64,000 bases of DNA from Anaerolineales bacterium (GTDB lineage: Bacteria; Chloroflexota; Anaerolineae; Anaerolineales; UBA11579). The position numbers and the translations under genes were made by a program. Positions within the stretch are counted from its first letter, which is position 1. Each line of letters begins with the position of its first letter. Location of the stretch: assembly GCA_019637675.1 (NCBI GenBank), contig JAHBVE010000003.1, forward strand, positions 1 to 64,000, read 5' to 3'. Positions 56,985 to 64,000 of the stretch are shown here, in pieces. Below the pieces are notes generated by a model that was not told the DNA's origin, did not search any database, and was given only the letters and a program-made list of their open reading frames with translations.

Positions 56985-57494
56985 CTATTCCGGGTTCTTC
57001 ATTACCGGGATGGAGCGGTCAAACGTGCCCGGCTCCACCTGCTGCGGGGTCGGCTGGCCGCCGGGCGGCACAGGCACCAGCAGCTTCTCGCGGGTATAGA
57101 TCGACTGCGAGCGGTCGGTAAAGGTCAGCTCATAGTTGTCGCCCAGCACGATCGCCTGGGTCGGGCAGGCATCTTCGCAGTAGCCGCAGAAGATGCAGCG
57201 CAGCATGTTGATCTCGTAGGTGCTGGCATAGCGCTCGCCGGGCGAGAAACGCTTCTCATCCGTGTTCTCAGACGCCTCAACGAAGATGGCGTCCGCCGGG
57301 CAGGCCGCCGCACACAGCGAGCAGCCGATGCAGCGCTCCAGGCCGTTCTCATAGCGGCGCAGTTCATGACGCCCCTTGAAGCGGCTGCGCACCGGGCGCT
57401 TTTGCTCGGGGTATTGGTAGGTCTGGCGCGGCTTGAAGATCTGCCGTGCCGTCAGCCACATACCCCTGGCGATCTCGAAAATTCCTCTCAGCAT
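56985..57494 (-). CDS. nuoI: NADH-quinone oxidoreductase subunit I
   Basis: 169 aa. Two 4Fe-4S clusters are bound by CIGCSLCAAACP and CIFCGYCEDACP. It passes electrons from NuoG toward NuoB and quinone. The C-terminal tail is Pro/Gly-rich. Confidence 0.96.
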   Translation of the reverse strand: MLRGIFEIARGMWLTARQIFKPRQTYQYPEQKRPVRSRFKGRHELRRYENGLERCIGCSLCAAACPADAIFVEASENTDEKRFSPGERYASTYEINMLRCIFCGYCEDACPTQAIVLGDNYELTFTDRSQSIYTREKLLVPVPPGGQPTPQQVEPGTFDRSIPVMKNPE

Positions 57495-57495
57495 C

Positions 57496-58506
57496 TTACA
57501 GTCCCAACGCCACGATCACTACTGCGGTCACAAGCACGTTCAGCAGCGCCAGCGGCAACAAAACCTTCCAGCCAAAGGCCATCAGGCGGTCGTAACGCAA
57601 GCGGGGCATGGTGGCACGGATCCAGATCATCACGCCCAGGCTCGCCACGATTTTCAGGAAGAAGTACAGCGGCCCCAAACCGGGCAGCTGGTCAACGAAC
57701 GGGCCGCGGAAGCCGCCCAGGAACAGGCTGGCGAAGATACCGCTCACCGCCGCCATCTTGATGTACTCGCCCATGAAGAACAGCGAGAACTTCATGCCCG
57801 AATACTCAGTGTGATAACCGGCGGTCAGTTCCTGCTCCGCCTCAGGCATGTCGAACGGGGCACGGTTGACTTCGGCCAGCATCGCAATATAGAAGATGAT
57901 CGCGCCCAGTGGCTGGTACACAATGAACCACACATTGCGCTGCGCTTCGACGATGTCCATCAAGCTCATCGAGCCCGCGATCAGGATCGGCCCGATGAAG
58001 GCCAGGCCCAGCGCCAGTTCATAGCTCAACATCTGGGCCGAAGAGCGCAGGCCGCCCAACATGGCGTACTTATTATTAGAAGCCCAGCCCGCCAGCACGA
58101 TGCCGTACACGGAAACCGAGGCCACCGACAGGATATAGAGCACGGCCACATTGATATCCGCAAGGTACAGCGGCACCATGCGGCCGAACAGGTTGACCAT
58201 ATCACCCCACGGCACCACCGCCATAATGACGATCGCCGGCACCACCGTGATGATCGGCGCTAGCACGAAAACGAACTTGTACGCCTCAGCCGGAGTGAAC
58301 TCTTCCTTGAAAATGAGCTTCACGCCGTCCGCGGCCGGCTGCAGCCAGCCGCCCGGGCCTGCGCGGTTGGGGCCGATGCGCAGTTGGATTAGAGCCGCCA
58401 GCTTGCGCTCATAGAAGGTGGTGTAGGCGAAACCGGTCAGCAGGATGAACACGAGCAGGATGCTCTTGACCACCCACTCCAGCACGAGAACCCAATCGAC
58501 AACCAT
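57496..58506 (-). CDS. nuoH: NADH-quinone oxidoreductase subunit H
   Basis: 336 aa, eight membrane helices. Forms the quinone-entry site. Typical segments: ERKLAALIQLRIGPNRAGPGGWLQPAADGVKLIFKE and AEVNRAPFDMPEAEQELTAGYHTEYSGMKF. Confidence 0.96.
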   Translation of the reverse strand: MVVDWVLVLEWVVKSILLVFILLTGFAYTTFYERKLAALIQLRIGPNRAGPGGWLQPAADGVKLIFKEEFTPAEAYKFVFVLAPIITVVPAIVIMAVVPWGDMVNLFGRMVPLYLADINVAVLYILSVASVSVYGIVLAGWASNNKYAMLGGLRSSAQMLSYELALGLAFIGPILIAGSMSLMDIVEAQRNVWFIVYQPLGAIIFYIAMLAEVNRAPFDMPEAEQELTAGYHTEYSGMKFSLFFMGEYIKMAAVSGIFASLFLGGFRGPFVDQLPGLGPLYFFLKIVASLGVMIWIRATMPRLRYDRLMAFGWKVLLPLALLNVLVTAVVIVALGL

Positions 58507-61040
58507 TAGGCCTCCACCTTCAGAGTGTACGGGCCGCTGATCGGGAGCCCCAAACTGCGCGGGATCAAGACCGTGCCGCGCGGCACGCTGTTGTCGATGT
58601 ACGCAGTCACTGCGGCCTGCACGCCGTTCACGGTTACCGTGGTGCTCTTGCCGTGCTCCAGGCCCAGCCGCTCGGCATCATCCGGGTTCAACGTCACCTG
58701 CGGCTTCTGCAAGCGGTTGTGCAGCAAGGTGGATTTCGAGATCATGTTGCCGCGGTCATACAGCGTGGTTACCGGCACGGCCAGCAGGCCGTCGCCGTGC
58801 TCACGCTCCAGTGGCTGCGCAAAGGACAGCACCGGCGTTTCGCCGCGCTCGGCCGCGGTAGTTACCTGCACGCCCAGGCCGCTCTTGTTGTCATAGGTGG
58901 TGCCGCCGTAGTACACATCCGCGCGGCCAATGATCGGCCACTGCTCGGTGACTTCGGCCAGGCGGTCCATCGTCAGGCCCTTGTAGGCTTCGTTCGTCTC
59001 CACCAACTGGGCGAAGACCCGGCCCGCGCTCACAGCTTCCAGGCTGGCGCCCACCAGGTTGCCCAGCTGCGCCGCGATCGTGAAGTCAGCCCGCGCCTCG
59101 CCCACCGCGGGCACCGCCGGGTAGTAACGCTGCACCCGGCGCTCGCCGGAGGTCAGCGTGCCTTCGCGTTCCGTGAAGGCCTGGGCCGGCAGCACAACAT
59201 CCGCCGCCTGGGTGGTCTTGGTCTCAGCCAGCTCCTGCACCACCACAAACTTGGCGCCGTCCACGGCCGCGGCCAGCTGCGGGTCATCGCCGCTGGGGTC
59301 CACGCCCACCAGGTACAAGACTTCGGCATCCTTCATCAGGGCGGCCAGGTCACCGCTGGGGCGCAGCCCCAGCTCCCAGGCGCCTTGCACGTTGCTCTTA
59401 TCCCACACCGCCACCAGGCCGTTGTTGGGTTTGCCCACATGGCCGGTTGCGATCAGCAGGTTGGCCGCCGCCGCCGCCAGCGATTCAGAGGCGGCCAGGT
59501 CGGTTCCGTCACTGCCGTAGAACACCACCAGGTTAGCGGCCTCGGCAATATCCTTGGCGGCTTCCTTGACTTCGTCCTGGGTCATCAGGCGCTTGACGGC
59601 TTCGGTCTGCTCAGGGCGCTTGGGGGAGATGCTGTCCACCAGCGCGTGCACCGCCGCGGCTTCCTCGCCGTAGGCGTAGCGCACCACATGCGTGGCGTCG
59701 TGCTCCAGCTTGGTGCGCCGCGGGCTGGCCACGATCAACGTGGCGCCGCGCTCGGCCGCCTGCTTGACTCGCAGCCACCACATGGAGGCTTCTTCTTCCA
59801 GGTCACTGGCAACCACAAGGATCGCGTCACCCTTGCCGAGGTCAGCCAGGTTGCTCCCCTGGCCCAAGCCCACCTGGCTCACCAGGTCGCCGCCGGCCAT
59901 GTTGCTATACAGCGCGATCTGGCCCTTGGCCGCTTCCGTGAAGGCCTTGAGGTTGTAATAGTCTTCGTTGCTCAAACGGCCGCTAACCACGGTGGTCAGC
60001 TTGCCGCCGGATTTCTTCACTTTGTCAGCCACCACACCCAGCGCTTCATCCCAGCCGGCAGCTTCCAGTTGGTTGTTCTTGCGCAGCAGCGCCCGGGTGA
60101 TGCGGTTGGCTTCTTCCGTATACTGGTAAACGAAGCGGCCCTTATCGCACAGCCAGATCTCGTTCACCAGTTCGTTCTGGCGCGGCATGATGCGCTTGAC
60201 CACGGACTTGCCGCCAGATTTGGCCTCGCGGCGCGTGTTCAAGGTGGTGTTGCAGTTCACCGGGCAGTGCGTGCACAGCGATGCGACCGACTTCAGTTCC
60301 CACGGGCGGGCGCCAAAGCGGAAATCGGCCGTGGTGAGCGCACCCACCGGGCAGATGTCAGTCGTGTTGCCTGACCAGTACGAGTCAAACCCGGGGTCAG
60401 AGAAAGTAACGATCTCCAGCTTGCGGCCGCGCTCGCTGAAACCGATCACGGGGTCATCCGCGATCTCGGTTTGGAAGCGCGTGCAGCGCGCACACTGGAT
60501 GCAGCGCTCGCGGTCCAAGAAGATCAGGTCGCCCAGCGGGACATGCTTGTCCAGGCGGATCTTTTCATCGTATATAAAGCGCGTCTGGCCCGGGCCAAAC
60601 TTCATCGTCAGGTTCTGCAGCGGGCACTCGCCGCCTTTGTCGCAGATCGGGCAGTCCAGCGGGTGCGAGGTCAGCAAGAACTCCAGCACCTCGTCGCGAG
60701 CTTCCTTGACCTTCTCGGTGTAGCCGCGCACCACCATGCCTTCGCTCACCGGCACGGTGCAGCCCGTCTCCAGCTTGGGGCCAAACTGAACCTGCGGCTG
60801 GCCGTCCTCGCCCATTACCGGCTGGCCGGTGGCGCGGTCCATCACCGGGCGGCCCACTTCCACCAGGCACATGCGGCACATGCCCACCGGCTCCATCTTG
60901 GGGTGATAGCAAAAGACGGGGATATCAATGCCGGCCCGCTTGGCGGCATCCACCACCAGGGTGCCCGGCGCCACGCTGATCTGTTGGTCGTCGATCATCA
61001 GCGTGATCAATTTCTGTTGGGTGGTATCGGCAACAGCCAT
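58506..61040 (-). CDS. nuoG: NADH-quinone oxidoreductase subunit G
   Basis: 844 aa. N-terminal iron-sulfur part: 2Fe-2S (FCYHPKMEPVGMCRMC), the H-ligated 4Fe-4S (HPLDCPICDKGGECPLQN), and RCIQCARC. Next is the LCTHCPVNC motif of the fourth cluster, then a large molybdopterin-oxidoreductase-like domain that lost its cofactor in complex I. Start shares 1 bp spacing with nuoF. Confidence 0.95.
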   Translation of the reverse strand: MAVADTTQQKLITLMIDDQQISVAPGTLVVDAAKRAGIDIPVFCYHPKMEPVGMCRMCLVEVGRPVMDRATGQPVMGEDGQPQVQFGPKLETGCTVPVSEGMVVRGYTEKVKEARDEVLEFLLTSHPLDCPICDKGGECPLQNLTMKFGPGQTRFIYDEKIRLDKHVPLGDLIFLDRERCIQCARCTRFQTEIADDPVIGFSERGRKLEIVTFSDPGFDSYWSGNTTDICPVGALTTADFRFGARPWELKSVASLCTHCPVNCNTTLNTRREAKSGGKSVVKRIMPRQNELVNEIWLCDKGRFVYQYTEEANRITRALLRKNNQLEAAGWDEALGVVADKVKKSGGKLTTVVSGRLSNEDYYNLKAFTEAAKGQIALYSNMAGGDLVSQVGLGQGSNLADLGKGDAILVVASDLEEEASMWWLRVKQAAERGATLIVASPRRTKLEHDATHVVRYAYGEEAAAVHALVDSISPKRPEQTEAVKRLMTQDEVKEAAKDIAEAANLVVFYGSDGTDLAASESLAAAAANLLIATGHVGKPNNGLVAVWDKSNVQGAWELGLRPSGDLAALMKDAEVLYLVGVDPSGDDPQLAAAVDGAKFVVVQELAETKTTQAADVVLPAQAFTEREGTLTSGERRVQRYYPAVPAVGEARADFTIAAQLGNLVGASLEAVSAGRVFAQLVETNEAYKGLTMDRLAEVTEQWPIIGRADVYYGGTTYDNKSGLGVQVTTAAERGETPVLSFAQPLEREHGDGLLAVPVTTLYDRGNMISKSTLLHNRLQKPQVTLNPDDAERLGLEHGKSTTVTVNGVQAAVTAYIDNSVPRGTVLIPRSLGLPISGPYTLKVEA

Positions 61041-61041
61041 C

Positions 61042-62334
61042 TTAGTTGCTCACTTCTTTCAGTTCAGCATCCGCCGGCGCGCTGAGGGGCATACCCACCT
61101 TGGCCTCAAAGTCGCCGCGGAAGCGCGTAATGCTGGAGATGACCGCCTCAGTCGAGAAGTCGCCCAGCGCGCACAGGCACTTGCCCTTCACGTTGCTGGC
61201 CACATCCTGCAGCAGGATCACATCATCCCAGGTGGCCTGGTTGTGGTGAATGCGCTCGGTCAGATGGCGCATCCAATACGTGCCCTCGCGGCAGGGGGTG
61301 CACTTGCCGCACGACTCGTGCTGGAAGAAGTGCATGGTCTTGTTGATCAGCCAGTCCATGCTCACGCTCTCGTCCACCACAATGATGGACGCCGAGCCCA
61401 GCATGGCGCCGACGCTCGGCACGCTTTCGTAGTCCATCGGCGTATCCAGCGCCTTGTCATCCGCCACGATCAGCGATGAGGAGGCGCCCGCCGGCATGAT
61501 GGCTTTGATCTTGCGGCCATCCATGATGCCGCCGCCATGCGTATAGATCAGCTCGCGGAACGTGGTGCCCAGCGGCAGCTCGTAGTTGCCCGGCTTGACC
61601 ACATTGCCAGACAGGCTGAATACCTTGGTGCCCGGGCTCTTCTCAGTGCCGAAGCCGCGGAACCAGTCCACGCCCTTCTGCACGATCAGCGGCACATTGG
61701 CCAGCGTCTCCACATTGTTGACGATGGTCGGCTTGCCGTATAAACCAAAACTGGGCGGGAACGGCGGGCGCAACCGCGGCTGGCCCAGCTTGCCCTCCAG
61801 TGATTCGAGCAATGCGGTCTCTTCACCGCAGATATACGCGCCGGCGCCCAGGTGGGTGTAAATGCGCAGGCCGTACTCGCTGCCGAACAACCCATCCCCC
61901 AACAGGCCCTCGGCTTCCAGCTCGGCGATGCGCGCATCCAGGTGCGCCGCCAGTTCCCAGAACTCGCCGCGCAGATAGATATACGCGCTGTGTGCGCCAA
62001 CCGCGTAAGCGCACAGCATGACCCCTTCCAGGAACTGGAATGGGTTGCTTTCCATGATCTCGCGATCTTTAAAGGTGCCCGGCTCCGACTCGTCGGCGTT
62101 CACCACTACATAATGCGGCCAGGCATTCTTATCAATGAACGACCACTTCATGCCGGTCGAGAAACCCGCCCCGCCGCGGCCGCGCAAACCAGACGCCTTG
62201 ACCATCTCGGTCACTTCGTCCGGCTGCATGCCGGTCACGGCCCGCTTGAAAGCGTCAAAGCCCTCATGCTGGCGGTACACCGCCAGCTGGCCAATATCTT
62301 TAATATCGCGGTGGCGCAGAAGGATCTCGTTCAT
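61042..62334 (-). CDS. nuoF: NADH-quinone oxidoreductase subunit F
   Basis: 430 aa from the ATG that overlaps the nuoE stop; upstream in-frame extension is not a real start. NADH- and FMN-binding: GLRGRGGAGFSTGMKW, GAGAYICGEETALLESLEGK. N3 4Fe-4S cluster ligands ESCGKCTPCREG and the later C. Confidence 0.96.
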   Translation of the reverse strand: MNEILLRHRDIKDIGQLAVYRQHEGFDAFKRAVTGMQPDEVTEMVKASGLRGRGGAGFSTGMKWSFIDKNAWPHYVVVNADESEPGTFKDREIMESNPFQFLEGVMLCAYAVGAHSAYIYLRGEFWELAAHLDARIAELEAEGLLGDGLFGSEYGLRIYTHLGAGAYICGEETALLESLEGKLGQPRLRPPFPPSFGLYGKPTIVNNVETLANVPLIVQKGVDWFRGFGTEKSPGTKVFSLSGNVVKPGNYELPLGTTFRELIYTHGGGIMDGRKIKAIMPAGASSSLIVADDKALDTPMDYESVPSVGAMLGSASIIVVDESVSMDWLINKTMHFFQHESCGKCTPCREGTYWMRHLTERIHHNQATWDDVILLQDVASNVKGKCLCALGDFSTEAVISSITRFRGDFEAKVGMPLSAPADAELKEVSN

Positions 62335-62834
62335 TTGGGCTCCTCCTTGCGCCAGCCGTCCACCAGGTCGATCGTGCTCTGCACAGTCTGGTTCTCGTGA
62401 TAGCTGATGCCCTCGCGGCTCTGCACCTGGAACATCGGCGCCTTGTCGCACGCCGCCAGGCACATCACCGCTTCCACGGTCACCACGCCATCCTCGGTCG
62501 TCTCCCCCGGCTTCACGCCCAGGTGATCGCACACGCCTTCCAGGAACTGGTCAGCGCCGCGCAGCGCGCACGGCAGGTCGTTGCACACCTGCAGGCGGTA
62601 CTTGCCGCCCGGGGTGTCGTGATACAGGGTGTAGAAGCCCACGATCGAAGCGACTTCGGTGGGTGCGATGGAAAGCAGCTCGCCGATCTGCCCCAGGTGC
62701 TCACGCGTCACATAGCCGTGCTCACGCTGGGCCACATACAGCAGCGGCATGACCGCCGAACGCTTTTGGTCCGTTGGGTACTTTGCCAGGATCTCGTCGA
62801 TCTCCTGGCCGTAACGCTCACGCAGTGGGTTCAC
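62331..62834 (-). CDS. nuoE: NADH-quinone oxidoreductase subunit E
   Basis: 167 aa. Thioredoxin-fold 2Fe-2S subunit with cysteines in VCNDLPCALRG and EAVMCLAACDKAP. Overlaps nuoD and nuoF by 4 bp each. Confidence 0.95.
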   Translation of the reverse strand: MNPLRERYGQEIDEILAKYPTDQKRSAVMPLLYVAQREHGYVTREHLGQIGELLSIAPTEVASIVGFYTLYHDTPGGKYRLQVCNDLPCALRGADQFLEGVCDHLGVKPGETTEDGVVTVEAVMCLAACDKAPMFQVQSREGISYHENQTVQSTIDLVDGWRKEEPK

Positions 62835-64000
62835 CGGTCAGTATCTCCCAGTACGATGTCAATGCTGCCGATGATCGCCACCAGGTCTGCCACATAGCAG
62901 CCCTTGGAGATCTTGGGCAGGATCTGCAGGTTTACGAACGACGGCGTGCGCCAGTGGCAGCGGTACGGCTTGGGGCCGCCGTCACCCTCCAGCAGCACGC
63001 CCAACTCACCACGCGGCGATTCCACCGGCATATAGATCGAATTCTTGGGCGCCGGGAAGCCTTCGGTCCACAATTTGAAATGGTGGATCACCGCTTCCAT
63101 GCTCTCGCCCAGTTCCGCACGCGGCGGGGGCACGAACTTGCGATTGTTGCTGCGCACCGCGCCGCCCGGCAGCTTGTCCAGCGCCTGGCGCACGATCTTC
63201 AACGACTCGCGGAACTCACGCATGCGCACGCGGTAGCGGGCATACACATCGCCAGCCTCCTCGGTGCACACCTCAAAGTCATACTGCTCGTAGCCGCTGT
63301 ACGGCTCTTCCTTGCGCAGGTCATACGCGATCCCAGAGCCGCGCAGCGAGGGGCCAGTGATGCCCCAGGCAATGCCTTCTTCGGTGGTGTAGATGCCAAT
63401 CCCCTTGGTGCGGTCGAGGAAGATGGGGTTCTTGTCCAGCAAACCCTCATACAGGTCCACTTCAGCCGGGAAGCTGTCAATGAAGGCCCGCACCGCCGGC
63501 ACAAACTCAGCCGGCACATCCCGCCACAGACCGCCGGGGCGGAAGTAGGTCGTCATCATGCGCTGGCCGGCGCACATTTCCATAATGTCGAGAATGCGCT
63601 CGCGCTGGTTCAGGCAATAGAAGAACATCGACATCGCCGCCAGGTCCAGCGCATGCGTGCCCAGCCACACCAGGTGCGAGGCAATGCGCTGCAGCTCGGC
63701 GAAGATCACGCGGATGGCCTGGGCGCGCTCGGGCACATCCAGATCCACCAGCTTCTCCACCGCCAGGCAGTACGCCAGGTTGTTGCCCATCGTGTTGAGG
63801 TAGTCCAGGCGGTCGGTCATCACCTCCGCCTTCTCATACGTCTTGGCTTCCATATTCTTTTCGATGCCGGTGTGCAGGAAGCCAATATCCGGGATGCAGT
63901 TCACCACGATCTCGCCGTCCAGCTCCAACAGCAGACGCAGCACGCCGTGCGTGCTGGGATGCTGCGGGCCCATGTTGAGCAACAGGGTCTCGCCGGTCTG
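62831..64000 (-). CDS. nuoD: NADH-quinone oxidoreductase subunit D (partial, 5' end outside the window)
   Basis: About 390 aa visible up to the right edge. NMGPQHPSTHGVLRLLLELDGE near the N-terminus, and later ECGQ-type quinone-site segments. In most NuoD proteins a few residues precede LNMGPQHP, so the frame stays open to 64000 and the true start is beyond the edge. Confidence 0.95.
   Translation of the reverse strand, partial: QTGETLLLNMGPQHPSTHGVLRLLLELDGEIVVNCIPDIGFLHTGIEKNMEAKTYEKAEVMTDRLDYLNTMGNNLAYCLAVEKLVDLDVPERAQAIRVIFAELQRIASHLVWLGTHALDLAAMSMFFYCLNQRERILDIMEMCAGQRMMTTYFRPGGLWRDVPAEFVPAVRAFIDSFPAEVDLYEGLLDKNPIFLDRTKGIGIYTTEEGIAWGITGPSLRGSGIAYDLRKEEPYSGYEQYDFEVCTEEAGDVYARYRVRMREFRESLKIVRQALDKLPGGAVRSNNRKFVPPPRAELGESMEAVIHHFKLWTEGFPAPKNSIYMPVESPRGELGVLLEGDGGPKPYRCHWRTPSFVNLQILPKISKGCYVADLVAIIGSIDIVLGDTDR

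Noticed and set aside
58653..60374. 573-aa plus-strand ORF opposite nuoG
   Set aside because: It is the antisense shadow of a clearly recognisable gene in GC-rich DNA and has low-complexity composition.
61042..62532. Longer NuoF start at 62532
   Set aside because: The extra part lies entirely within nuoE in another frame; the ATG at 62334 overlaps the nuoE stop as is usual in this operon.

Overview
Host. The window looks like a chromosomal contig of a Chloroflexota bacterium, probably class Anaerolineae. I infer this from the style of the 16S rRNA 5' end on the left edge, the high-GC gene content and the nuoD-N gene order; I did no database comparison. Host genes fill 1-7840 and about 47385-64000. 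An integrated tailed phage of about 39.5 kb (roughly 7848-47364) separates them.

Layout. 1-161: 5' end of a 16S rRNA gene (minus) with its leader and promoter. 482-3464: recR, ybaB/EbfC, dnaX and a DUF1992 gene, all minus. 3471-7814: a lamin-tail-domain protein, two plus-strand genes of unclear role, and a membrane sulfatase-type protein. 7841-7912: a tRNA(CAU) gene that is the left junction of the prophage. 47309-47381: the matching, damaged tRNA copy at the right junction. 47450-51053: glyoxalase-like, rhodanese-like, tRNA-Gly(UCC), inorganic pyrophosphatase, lipoyl synthase, a small protein and a HAD phosphatase. 51090-64000: the complex I operon, nuoN back to a partial nuoD, all minus.

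Prophage. Plus-strand early genes (8142-16647) hold small regulators (including a LexA DNA-binding domain without the protease), an HNH-like protein, a replication protein with iterons inside its gene, a repeat-rich protein, a PD-(D/E)xK nuclease and an SF2 helicase. A separately promoted cassette (16985-20857) encodes a RecA-fold protein without a visible Walker A, a small helical protein, a B-family DNA polymerase with an unusual motif C, and an SRAP/YedK protein. The minus-strand structural genes run from 43571 down to 20918: terminase, portal, tiny membrane proteins, a three-gene glycosylation/methylation cassette, minor head protein, scaffold, capsid, connectors, major tail protein, tail chaperones, tape measure, tail tip, fibre and lysin. 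The lysogeny side (43671-47206) has a tyrosine integrase, a recombination-type gene set and an XRE repressor-like gene.

How it works together. Three AGAAC-N4-GTTCT palindromes sit inside promoters, two between the divergent genes at 16879/16985 and one upstream of the integrase. I infer that a LexA-type regulator ties the polymerase cassette and the integrase to DNA damage. The cassette resembles in logic the bacterial ImuA/ImuB/DnaE2 mutasome, but with a B-family polymerase and an SRAP protein; this is the most interesting system in the window. Two late promoters are each followed by a nested hairpin and a T6 run before the first structural gene, which suggests control of late genes by antitermination.
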